From positions 1 to 5,097 of the forward strand of contig CANQOJ010000168.1 in assembly GCA_947625455.1 (NCBI GenBank): 5,097 bases of DNA. The letters run 5' to 3'. Source of the stretch: an uncultured Clostridia bacterium (lineage in GTDB: Bacteria; Bacillota; Clostridia; Oscillospirales; Ruminococcaceae). A model generated the notes under the pieces. It was not told the DNA's origin. It made no database searches and saw nothing but the letters and a program-made list of their open reading frames with translations. The position numbers and the translations under genes were made by a program. Below are positions 1-5,097 of the stretch, piece by piece (positions within the stretch are counted from its first letter, which is position 1; the number at the start of each line of letters is the position of its first letter).

Positions 1-1
1 C

Positions 2-208
2 TATATCAGCAACAACCTGCTAATGCCGATAGTCGCGATACTGACCTGCGTGCTTATAGGCTGGATAGTAAAGCCGAGGACAATAATTGACGAGGTGGAA
101 AAAACGGGCTGTAAAATGGGGAGAAAGCGATTGTATATTGTAATGGTAAAGTTCATTGCCCCGATAATGCTTTTGATACTGTTTTTGAAGTCAATAGGGG
201 CGTTTTGA
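2..208 (+). CDS. Sodium-dependent transporter (NSS/SNF family), C-terminal fragment
   Basis: This is an open frame running in from the left edge with no start in the window; 68 residues remain before the TGA at 206-208. The fragment has two hydrophobic stretches, roughly residues 7-24 (LMPIVAILTCVLIGWIV) and 48-66 (VMVKFIAPIMLLILFLKSI). They are separated by a charged loop containing IIDEVEKTGCKMGRKRLY. This helix, charged linker, helix ending with a Lys-Phe-Ile-Ala-Pro motif resembles the last two membrane segments of bacterial neurotransmitter:sodium symporters, which import amino acids or related amines using the sodium gradient. The substrate cannot be inferred because the binding core lies outside the window. 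The gene converges on the glycosyltransferase gene, and the 162 bp between the two stop codons is taken up by a structured repeat. A different multi-pass transporter family is possible from so short a piece. Confidence 0.7.
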   Translation, partial: YISNNLLMPIVAILTCVLIGWIVKPRTIIDEVEKTGCKMGRKRLYIVMVKFIAPIMLLILFLKSIGAF

Positions 209-210
209 GG

Positions 211-367
211 CAGTATACAGTTTATAGTGGACAGTATTCAGTTATGGTATCCGCTGACGCGGATAATAGATTGTTTTGAAAATAAATGAGCGTAAAAACA
301 ATCTTAATTTCGTCCGCCGTAAGGCGGACACCATAACTGTATACTGTCCACTATCCACTGTATACTG
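211..367. repeat. Structured inverted-repeat element (MITE-like) between convergent genes
   Basis: The outer arms at 211-248 and 330-367 are inverted repeats matching at 35 of 38 positions. Each arm is itself built from two tandem units: the 11-mer ACTGTATACTG occurs at 336-346 and exactly again at 357-367, a 21-bp period. Just inside the arms are two perfect small hairpins. One is ATCCGC/GCGGAT with loop TGAC (249-264); the other is GTCCGCC/GGCGGAC with loop GTAA (312-329). They look like diverged versions of each other in inverted orientation. The centre holds a third stem, AGATTGTTTT (268-277) with AAAACAATCT (295-304). It starts 2 bp after the transporter stop codon and ends 3 bp before the glycosyltransferase stop codon. 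There is no coding capacity and no clear target duplication. It could be a non-autonomous mobile element, an interspersed palindromic repeat, or a bidirectional transcription barrier; none of the stems has a good trailing T-run for a classic intrinsic terminator. Confidence 0.8.
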
Positions 368-370
368 GCG

Positions 371-1429
371 TCAGCCATAAACCCAGTCTCTCTGAATGGA
401 AAAGCTGAAAAAGAACAAAATGGTATCAATGACCGCCTTGATAAGCGTCTGCCAGCCGCTGCTTTGCACGCCAAACAGCGCTGAAAGCCCGTTTACAAGC
501 AGTGACGATACGACAAGCTGAATGACTGCAAGGATATAGTACCTCACTATGCTTTTCTTCATGGATTTCTTGGATTGAAAAACGCCGCGCTGATTTGCAT
601 AATAGTTTGTAAGCGAGGAGACAATTCTTGCGACAGCCGTTGCAAAAAACACCCTCATTGTCTCGCTTTCGCCGAAAAACGAAATCGTAAGCAGATTTAT
701 CAGCGTAAACAGCCCTATGTCAATAAGCGAGCAGATAAGCGAACTTGCCGCATATTTCAGAATTATCGCGTATATCTTAATCGAATCCGTAAGCGGATTA
801 AAATGCGTACCCGAATTGTTGTTGGAGTAGATGGTCGTTATTGTGACTTCTTCAAATTCAAGAGAAAGCTTTTTCATTTCAAGAAGCATATTCGTTTCAT
901 ATTCAAATCTTTCTCCGCTGATTTTGCACAAGTAGGGAAGATAGCTTAAAGGTATCGCCCTCAAGCCCGTCTGCGTGTCCGTTATTTTTATTCCGCAGAC
1001 AAGCCTGAACACAATTCGCGTCATATTATTCCCGAATTTGCTTTTTGGCGGAACATTTTTGCTCTTGAAATCCCTTGCGCCAAGCACCATCTTTTTATCC
1101 CTTACCATTGCCTCGGCGCACCGCATTATATCGTCGGGAGTATGCTGCCCGTCGTCGTCCGTAGTGACAACTCCGTCGCAGTCGGGAAATTTGCCCGCAA
1201 CATACTCAAATCCCGTTTTAAGTCCGCGCCCTTTGCCTTTGTTTACCTTGTGCCTAAGCAGGGTGCATTCGGGAATTTTCTTTATGTTCTCAAATATCCC
1301 GTTACATTCTGGTTTGCTCCCGTCGTCAATTATGACGATATGTTCAAAGCCTTTTGCGCAAAGCCCCTTGATAACGTCAAGTATTGTGTTTTTTGGATTG
1401 AAAGTAGGAATTATTACAGGTACGTTCAT
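371..1429 (-). CDS. Bifunctional GT2 glycosyltransferase / GtrA family membrane protein
   Basis: This 352-residue protein fuses two domains. Residues 1 to about 215 form a GT2 glycosyltransferase of the dolichol-phosphate mannosyltransferase/polyprenyl-phosphate glycosyltransferase type. Visible motifs are VIIPTFNP (5-12), IDDGS (34-38), NKGKGRGLKTG (63-73), TDDDGQH (90-96, the metal/nucleotide-sugar site), TQTGLR (152-157) and RFEYETNMLLE (174-184). Residues about 220-350 are hydrophobic, with some four membrane segments (near 222-250, 258-275, 296-318 and 328-347), and match the GtrA type found in polyprenyl-linked sugar transfer and flipping. The expected role is transfer of a sugar to a polyprenyl phosphate at the inner face of the membrane, for cell-envelope glycan or teichoic-acid decoration; donor and acceptor are not determinable. 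The ATG gives the family's typical N-terminus, with a weak SD-like GGTG 8 nt upstream. It begins 12 bp after the oxidoreductase stop codon, so it is likely co-transcribed and possibly translationally coupled. Family assignment is secure; function is general. Confidence 0.93.
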   Translation of the reverse strand: MNVPVIIPTFNPKNTILDVIKGLCAKGFEHIVIIDDGSKPECNGIFENIKKIPECTLLRHKVNKGKGRGLKTGFEYVAGKFPDCDGVVTTDDDGQHTPDDIMRCAEAMVRDKKMVLGARDFKSKNVPPKSKFGNNMTRIVFRLVCGIKITDTQTGLRAIPLSYLPYLCKISGERFEYETNMLLEMKKLSLEFEEVTITTIYSNNNSGTHFNPLTDSIKIYAIILKYAASSLICSLIDIGLFTLINLLTISFFGESETMRVFFATAVARIVSSLTNYYANQRGVFQSKKSMKKSIVRYYILAVIQLVVSSLLVNGLSALFGVQSSGWQTLIKAVIDTILFFFSFSIQRDWVYG

Positions 1430-1441
1430 TTTATAACACCG

Positions 1442-2659
1442 TCAATTTTCCTCAAGATACTTCATCATTCCCGCTGCTGCCCTCTTAGCTTCTTCAACAG
1501 CATGAACGACAGTGTGCGCGCCCTGAACAACATCACCCGCCGCAAATACGCCCGGTACGGTAGTCATGCAGTTTTCATCTGTCACAAGCAATCCTTTTTC
1601 GTTTGCCTTAAGTCCGTCTGTTGTGAGAATAAGCTTGTTTTTCGGACCGTTGCTTATTGAAATTACCGTAGAATCAACTTCAACCTGGTCCAGACCGTCC
1701 TCATATCCCGTTACCTTATTGTTTTCGTCAAGAATAGCCGTGCGGAATACGGGACCTTTTTCCGTTATCTCAACAATCTCTTTTCCGAAAATCATCTCCG
1801 CGCCCTCCATAGTTGCGTATTCAACTTCGCGCGGACTTGCGGTAATCCTCTTGCTTCTCGCATAAAGCGTAACGCTTGTCGAGCCGTGACGCAAAGCAAC
1901 TCTCGCAACGTCCATTGCCGCGTTGCCCACGCCTATTATGGCAACTCTTTCGCCGAGGTTATATCCGCCGGGATTTACGAGATAATCCATGCTGTAGTGA
2001 ACATTCGGCAAACTTTCGCCCTTTATGCCGAGAGTTTTTGAGCGCCATACGCCCGTACCCGCGAAAACTGCCGAATAACCGTCGCGGAACAAATCGCTTA
2101 TTTCAAGCGCACCGCCGATTGTGGTGTTAGGGCGGATTTTAACTCCTGTTTCAAGGAGTTTCTTTGTGTATCTGTCGCAAATTGAACGCGGCAGACGGAA
2201 ATCGGGGATACCGTAGCGAAGAACGCCGCCTATGCTGTCGCGTGCCTCGAAAATGGTAACGTCATACCCCTCTGCAATCATCTTGAACGCAACCGTAATT
2301 CCCGCAGGACCTCCGCCTATAACGGCAACTTTCTTGCCCTTAGGCGGTTTCTTTTCGATAGTCATGCTGTCGAAATAAGCGTCGGAAACAAACTTCTCTA
2401 TTGCGTTAAAGTTTACGGGAACGCCTTTTCTGCCGAGAACGCAGTTTCCTCTGCACTGCTGGTCGTAATCGCATACAATCGAACAAACCAGCGACATCGG
2501 GTTGTTTTCAAACAAAATTTTTCCCGCTTCACGGAGCTTGTTTTCCTTAAACAAGCTTATAACCTGCGGGATAGAAGTATGCACGGGGCACCCCTTACTG
2601 CACATAGGAACTTTACAGCCGAGACAGCGGTCTGCGGTTTCCTTTACATAAACGGACAT
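1442..2659 (-). CDS. GltD-like FAD/NAD(P)-dependent oxidoreductase (glutamate synthase small-subunit family)
   Basis: With the ATG at 2657-2659 the protein has 405 residues. The N-terminal domain carries two four-cysteine sets: C12, C15, C20, C24 (CLGCKVPMCSKGCPV) and C59, C63, C69, C73. These are the expected ligands of two [4Fe-4S] clusters in the GltD/NfnB/dihydropyrimidine dehydrogenase family. An FAD-binding Rossmann motif follows (VIGGGPAG, about 113-120), then IGGVLRYGIPDFRLP (143-157), a second dinucleotide motif (IIGVGNAAMDVAR, 241-253) with an Arg-containing loop suggesting NADPH, and the closing FAD motif GVFAAGDVVQGA (370-381). It should pass electrons from NAD(P)H through FAD to the clusters. 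At 405 residues it is about 60 shorter than typical GltD (roughly 460-490), mainly in the C-terminal half. No glutamate synthase large subunit is adjacent, so it is an orphan homologue; it may serve a distant partner or another electron-transfer reaction. A GTG at 2666-2668 would add three residues but is too close to the SD. It is first gene of a probable two-gene operon. Confidence 0.93.
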   Translation of the reverse strand: MSVYVKETADRCLGCKVPMCSKGCPVHTSIPQVISLFKENKLREAGKILFENNPMSLVCSIVCDYDQQCRGNCVLGRKGVPVNFNAIEKFVSDAYFDSMTIEKKPPKGKKVAVIGGGPAGITVAFKMIAEGYDVTIFEARDSIGGVLRYGIPDFRLPRSICDRYTKKLLETGVKIRPNTTIGGALEISDLFRDGYSAVFAGTGVWRSKTLGIKGESLPNVHYSMDYLVNPGGYNLGERVAIIGVGNAAMDVARVALRHGSTSVTLYARSKRITASPREVEYATMEGAEMIFGKEIVEITEKGPVFRTAILDENNKVTGYEDGLDQVEVDSTVISISNGPKNKLILTTDGLKANEKGLLVTDENCMTTVPGVFAAGDVVQGAHTVVHAVEEAKRAAAGMMKYLEEN

Positions 2660-2667
2660 AAAAAACA

Positions 2668-2672
2668 CTCCT
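2668..2672 (-). promoter_or_regulatory. Ribosome binding site fixing the oxidoreductase start
   Basis: On the minus strand the sequence AAGAGGAG precedes the gene. Its AGGAG core lies 8 nt before the ATG at 2659, which is ideal spacing, but only 1 nt before the in-frame GTG at 2668. The ATG is therefore the preferred start. Confidence 0.85.
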
Positions 2673-2690
2673 CTTCATAATTTTAATTAC

Positions 2691-2719
2691 ATTTTACCAT
2701 AAATTCAGAAAATAGTCAA
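2691..2719 (-). promoter_or_regulatory. SigmaA-type promoter for the oxidoreductase-glycosyltransferase operon
   Basis: Reading leftward, TTGACT (2714-2719) is followed after exactly 17 bp by TAAAAT (2691-2696); each hexamer differs from consensus at one position. The predicted transcription start is near 2684, giving a leader of about 25 nt that contains the AGGAG site. The purine-rich heptamer repeat tract begins 5 bp upstream of the -35 box. This is inferred from sequence only. Confidence 0.75.
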
Positions 2720-2724
2720 GTATT

Positions 2725-2804
2725 TTTTAGAGGTAAGATGTAAGAAGTAAGAGGTAAGAGTTGAAGAGCTTTTAGAGGTTAGAGGTAAGAAGTAAGAGTT
2801 GAAG
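2725..2804. repeat. Heptameric ARGTAAG repeat tract, duplicated
   Basis: Four in-phase heptamers AGGTAAG, ATGTAAG, AAGTAAG and AGGTAAG occupy 2731-2758 and are followed by AGTTGAAG. A second shorter copy at 2770-2804 starts with the same TTTTAGAGGT (2725-2734 and 2770-2779), has AGGTAAG and AAGTAAG (2783-2796), and ends with the same AGTTGAAG (2797-2804). The tract is thus a roughly 40-bp unit repeated twice, itself made of 7-bp units. It has no cytosine over most of its length and no ORF. A degenerate echo (AAGTTAAGAGTT) follows at about 2825-2836. It could be a slippage-expanded simple repeat or a copy of an interspersed repeat family; no function is evident. Confidence 0.85.
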
Positions 2805-2910
2805 TCAAGCCTTTATGTGTTGAAAAGTTAAGAGTTCATTTTAATATTCACAATCAACTTGTTGCAATTTTGTTAATTTATACAAAATATCAAATAAACC
2901 TCTGTTATAG
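2805..2910. other. AT-rich intergenic stretch without recognised features
   Basis: About 100 bp between the heptamer tract and the cyclase promoter. I see no ORF, RNA gene or strong hairpin; the only structure is a small CAAC/GTTG palindrome with a 2-nt loop around 2855-2866. It may supply UP-element-like AT richness to the downstream promoter. Confidence 0.5.
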
Positions 2911-2939
2911 TTGACAAATTTTGATTTATGATATATAAT
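2911..2939 (+). promoter_or_regulatory. Consensus SigmaA promoter for the diguanylate cyclase gene
   Basis: TTGACA (2911-2916) and TATAAT (2934-2939) are both perfect consensus hexamers with a 17-bp spacer. The predicted transcription start is near 2946, leaving a leader of about 74 nt before the ATG at 3020. The upstream 30 bp are very AT-rich. The leader has no strong Shine-Dalgarno: the best candidate is GGTTGGG (3008-3014), 5 nt from the ATG. A strong promoter paired with a weak ribosome site would give modest protein output; that is inference. Confidence 0.85.
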
Positions 2940-3019
2940 AAAATCAGTTAAAATCACATTGTACATTTTATATAACAAAAAATTAACGCAGAAAATAATT
3001 TGGGATTGGTTGGGTATCT

Positions 3020-4777
3020 ATGAAAAAAACTTTAATTGGGGAAATTACGGTTACTGAAAATTTATATATCAAGTCCGCTGACTACGGATTTTTAAAGTTT
3101 ACAGGTCTTGATATGAACGATTCGATTGAGGACGCTGTTTATAAGGACGATTTGCCGTTGCTTTCACAGGCGAAGTCAAGACTTGAAAACGGCGCGTTTT
3201 GCGCTATCATAAGACTGCTCGGAAGCGACAGCCGGTATTTCCCGTTTCTTGCGGAAATAGACAGCATTACAAACGAAGAATGGGACCAGATACTTGTCCA
3301 TATATCATTTGCGGATTTAAACAGCCTGCGCGAAAACGAGAATTTGCTGAAAGAAAACAGGAAGATTATAAACGCGTATTTTGACGTGCTCGGCGATATA
3401 TTGATAGGCTATGACCGCGACATGGACGAGTTTCAGATGTATTATGTAAACGACGCGCGCTGTCATTATATTCTCGAGGGAAACCTCAGTGACTGCATAA
3501 ACGCCACAAAGCCGTATATTGTCGCTGAATATGCCGAGGAATTTGACGAGTTGTGCAAAAATATCAAAAGCTCGGCAAAAAGCTTCCGCGCTAAACTCAA
3601 AATCCAAAATGAAAATCTGAAAATCGAGGACAGCGGGAAATTCAAAGGCTCGCTTTGTACAATCCACTGCAAGTGCGTTGACAAAAAAGTTGTCGGCTGT
3701 CTGAAGCTTGAAAATACCGACAGGCTGAAAGAAGTAAATATCGACATAGTAAACGACAAGGACGCGTTTCTTGATATGCTCAACAAGCGCGCGGTTGTTG
3801 AACAGGCTGAAAGAATAATGGCGCGCGGACTTAAAAACAACTACTTTGTACTGCTTGACCTTGACAATTTCAAAAATGTAAACGACACTTTCGGGCATAT
3901 TACAGGCGACGAGGTGCTGACGACGTTTACGAAGATAATCAACGAGAAAGTTGCGGGGCGCGGCATTGTCGGAAGAATGGGCGGAGACGAGATACTGATT
4001 GTAACCGAAACTATCGGCAATCAGACCGAGCTTCGCAATATGCTCAGAAGTATCAGAACAACCGTTGAGTGGACATTTAAAAACGATCCCCGCGCTTTGA
4101 ACGTTACCTGCTCAATGGGCGTGTGCGCATTTCCCGATTACGGAAACGATTTCCAGACGGTGTATTCTTTGTGCGATAAAATGCTGTATCTGGCAAAGGA
4201 AAAGGGCAAAAACCGTTATATCATCTATACGCCCGCCCTGCATAAACGCCTTGTAGGCGACGGCGCAGAGCAGTCTGAAAGTTCAGCCTCAAAGGATTTC
4301 ACAAACGATAAGATAGGCGTCATGCAGAAACTTGTGGACAATTACCTTATCCTGCATTCTTACACAAATGCAATCATGTTTTCGGAAATAGGAGAAGCAT
4401 TTGAACTTAACGAAATCTTAATGGTATATGAAGACTTCACAACTGCGTTTCAGTGGACGCCAAACGGCGTTCAGTCGGATATAGGGAAAATCGTTTATTT
4501 CAAGCCGAAAGACGACTTCGGCACATTGTTCAATAAAGACAATCTCCTGGTTTTGGACGGTTTGTATAAGCTTGACGGCAGATGCCCGGACGTCGAGAAA
4601 TGCCTTAAGAAAAAAGACGTCAATTCCGCAATATTCTACCGCATAAACCGAGCAGATAAGTTTTCAGGCTACGTCATGTTCGCTAAGTCAGCTTCCCGCC
4701 GTCAAAGCTGGTCAGAGTTCGAGATAATGGCATTGTCAATAACAGCCAAGGTCTTTGATGTTTCAATGCATGATTAA
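3020..4777 (+). CDS. Diguanylate cyclase, PAS-like/PAS-like/GGDEF/GAF-like
   Basis: A soluble 585-residue protein with no membrane segment or signal peptide. Residues about 15-100 look PAS-like (FLKFTGL, then the typical YKDDLPLL and a core ending ILVHISFADL). Residues about 112-232 look like a second, more divergent PAS domain. The GGDEF domain covers about 245-403: DLDNFKNVNDTFGHITGDEVL (from 280) supplies the metal and nucleotide site, GRMGGDEILIV (318-328) is the signature loop, and SMGVCAFPDYG plus LAKEKGKNRYIIY close it. It should convert two GTP to c-di-GMP. The signature is GGDEI rather than GGDEF or GGEEF, with G-G-D-E intact. The allosteric I-site RxxD is absent (A312 and G315 at its positions), and the usual LTGLxNR entry motif is reduced to LDMLNKR. 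Residues about 430-580 resemble a GAF domain (ending SGYVMFAKSASRRQSWSEFEIMAL), placed unusually after the cyclase. Catalysis is likely but not proven; the signal sensed is unknown. It is a lone gene behind its own promoter. Confidence 0.92.
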   Translation: MKKTLIGEITVTENLYIKSADYGFLKFTGLDMNDSIEDAVYKDDLPLLSQAKSRLENGAFCAIIRLLGSDSRYFPFLAEIDSITNEEWDQILVHISFADLNSLRENENLLKENRKIINAYFDVLGDILIGYDRDMDEFQMYYVNDARCHYILEGNLSDCINATKPYIVAEYAEEFDELCKNIKSSAKSFRAKLKIQNENLKIEDSGKFKGSLCTIHCKCVDKKVVGCLKLENTDRLKEVNIDIVNDKDAFLDMLNKRAVVEQAERIMARGLKNNYFVLLDLDNFKNVNDTFGHITGDEVLTTFTKIINEKVAGRGIVGRMGGDEILIVTETIGNQTELRNMLRSIRTTVEWTFKNDPRALNVTCSMGVCAFPDYGNDFQTVYSLCDKMLYLAKEKGKNRYIIYTPALHKRLVGDGAEQSESSASKDFTNDKIGVMQKLVDNYLILHSYTNAIMFSEIGEAFELNEILMVYEDFTTAFQWTPNGVQSDIGKIVYFKPKDDFGTLFNKDNLLVLDGLYKLDGRCPDVEKCLKKKDVNSAIFYRINRADKFSGYVMFAKSASRRQSWSEFEIMALSITAKVFDVSMHD

Positions 4778-4781
4778 GTGG

Positions 4782-4815
4782 TTTTAGCAAGGGGTAAGGT
4801 GTTTTTAGCAAGGGG
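4782..4815. repeat. Tandem 21-bp direct repeat
   Basis: The 13-mer TTTTAGCAAGGGG occurs at 4782-4794 and again at 4803-4815, a 21-bp period. It begins 4 bp after the cyclase stop codon, and the second copy forms the left edge of the adjoining palindrome. This looks like a local duplication of the palindrome's outer end. Confidence 0.75.
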
Positions 4816-4844
4816 AAAACTTTTTGAAAAAAGTTTTCCCCTTG
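4809..4844 (+). terminator. Large perfect hairpin downstream of the diguanylate cyclase gene, possible terminator
   Basis: CAAGGGGAAAACTTTT and its reverse complement form a perfect 16-17 bp stem around a 2-4 nt centre. It lies 31 bp after the stop codon and could terminate cyclase transcription. It lacks a long T-run after the stem (only TTTT at 4850-4853), so the terminator role is uncertain. The sequence is also a copy of the repeat seen at 4942-5004, so it may be a repeat first and a terminator second. Confidence 0.55.
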
Positions 4845-4962
4845 AACCCTTTTCAAAAACTTTCATTATAGCTGATAGCGATAAGGTTCATTGGCACCTA
4901 ATAGAAAAATAATGTTCAACATAAAACAACGCTTGCCATATAAAGTTTTTTGAAAAAGGAGT

Positions 4963-5004
4963 CCAGAGGGAAAAACTTTTTTACAAAAAAGTTTTTCCCT
5001 CTGG
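4963..5004 (+). repeat. Perfect 20-bp palindrome (right copy)
   Basis: CCAGAGGGAAAAACTTTTTT is followed by AC and then its exact reverse complement, a 42-bp palindrome with a 2-nt centre. In RNA it would make one of the most stable hairpins in the window. The sequence after it is CAGGGGTG rather than a T-run, so a classic rho-independent terminator is not supported in the plus direction. Confidence 0.85.
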
Positions 5005-5006
5005 CA

Positions 5007-5027
5007 GGGGTGCGGGGGCAGCGCCCC
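5007..5027 (+). repeat. GC-rich hairpin attached to the right palindrome
   Basis: GGGGTGC (5007-5013) pairs with GCGCCCC (5021-5027), 7 bp including one G-U pair, around the loop GGGGGCA. It is much richer in GC than the surrounding intergenic DNA and sits 2 bp after the 42-bp palindrome. It is probably the 3' part of the same repeat family; the left copy does not carry it. Confidence 0.65.
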
Positions 5028-5053
5028 ATATGCACTAACTTAGAAAAAAGATA

Positions 5054-5082
5054 TATACAAACACTCCTGAAAGTGGTATAAT
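5054..5082 (+). promoter_or_regulatory. Probable promoter for a gene beyond the right edge
   Basis: A perfect -10 box TATAAT (5077-5082) is preceded by TGG, an extended -10 element. Seventeen bp upstream is TATACA (5054-5059), matching the -35 consensus at 4 of 6 positions. The start site would be near 5089. No start codon follows inside the window, so the gene is not identified. Confidence 0.55.
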
Positions 5083-5097
5083 AAAATAAAAGCCAAA

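Larger units (their letters stand above)
4809..5004. repeat. Pair of inverted copies of a palindromic repeat
   Basis: The left copy (4809-4863, read on the minus strand) and the right copy (4942-5004, read on the plus strand) follow the same plan. Each has AAAGTTTTT, then GAAAA, then GG, a short linker, and a palindrome built from GGG, A-run, C, T-run. For example, the reverse complement of 4847-4863 aligns with 4942-4959 with small indels. The two palindromes differ in the outer stem (CAAGGGG versus CCAGAGGG), so they are diverged family members rather than a recent duplication. The 78 bp between them (4864-4941) contains no ORF or RNA gene that I can recognise. The arrangement could be a small non-autonomous element with palindromic ends, or two independent insertions in opposite orientation. 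Confidence 0.7.

Noticed and set aside
575..1660. Plus-strand open frames at 575-949, 975-1436 and 1142-1660 opposite the glycosyltransferase gene
   Set aside because: They are antisense to a gene with clear GT2 and GtrA motifs, have no recognisable domain or ribosome site, and overlap one another in different frames.
1566..2130. Plus-strand open frames at 1566-1865 and 1876-2130
   Set aside because: Antisense to the GltD-like gene, whose cofactor motifs run through the same region; low-complexity translations with no family resemblance.
2666..2668. GTG start giving a 408-residue oxidoreductase
   Set aside because: The AGGAG site would be only 1 nt from this codon, against 8 nt from the ATG at 2659.
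2725..2804. CRISPR array
   Set aside because: The repeats are 7 bp units without unique spacers of regular length, and no cas gene is present.
2946..3019. c-di-GMP (GEMM-type) riboswitch in the cyclase leader
   Set aside because: The leader is short, AT-rich and lacks the conserved GEMM core and paired stems; no other riboswitch pattern was seen.
3199..3898. Open frames 3199-3384 (+), 3317-3898 (-) and 3466-3840 (-) within the cyclase gene
   Set aside because: Shadows of the cyclase reading frame; no start signals or domains of their own.
4864..4941. Small RNA or short gene between the two palindromes
   Set aside because: No promoter, ribosome site, convincing ORF or stable fold could be seen in the 78 bp.

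Overview
The window looks like a chromosomal segment from a low- to mid-GC Gram-positive bacterium, probably a member of the Clostridia (Ruminococcus/Eubacterium-like). The support is codon use, SigmaA-type promoters with 17-bp spacers in AT-rich intergenic DNA, an AGGAG ribosome binding site, and families frequent in that class: an NSS-type sodium symporter, a GT2/GtrA fusion and a short GltD-like flavoprotein. The assignment is from pattern recognition only. I see no phage, plasmid, CRISPR, tRNA or rRNA signature.

Layout. Positions 2-208 (+) hold the C-terminal tail of a membrane transporter, probably a neurotransmitter:sodium symporter (NSS/SNF family) homologue. Positions 211-367 are almost entirely one structured inverted-repeat element, which fills the gap between two convergent stop codons. 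Positions 371-1429 (-) encode a bifunctional GT2 glycosyltransferase/GtrA membrane protein. Positions 1442-2659 (-) encode a GltD-like FAD/NAD(P) oxidoreductase with two predicted [4Fe-4S] clusters. These two minus-strand genes are 12 bp apart and probably form one operon, read from a good promoter at 2691-2719. The divergent intergenic region 2660-3019 holds that promoter, a heptameric ARGTAAG repeat tract (2725-2804), and an exact TTGACA-17-TATAAT promoter (2911-2939) reading to the right. Positions 3020-4777 (+) encode a soluble diguanylate cyclase with apparent order PAS-like, PAS-like, GGDEF, GAF-like. Positions 4778-5097 hold a short direct repeat, two large palindromes that are inverted copies of one repeat family, a GC-rich hairpin and a probable promoter for a gene beyond the right edge.

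How the genes relate. The only likely co-transcribed pair is the oxidoreductase and the glycosyltransferase, and nothing in their sequences gives an obvious shared pathway. The oxidoreductase has no glutamate synthase large subunit next to it, so its partner or substrate is open. The diguanylate cyclase appears to be a single-gene unit that senses something in the cytoplasm and makes c-di-GMP; no c-di-GMP riboswitch or effector is visible here. The most noteworthy items are the unusual cyclase architecture with a changed GGDEI signature and no I-site, and the three distinct families of small repeats that occupy nearly all the intergenic DNA. I did not find convincing evidence for a new multi-gene system.
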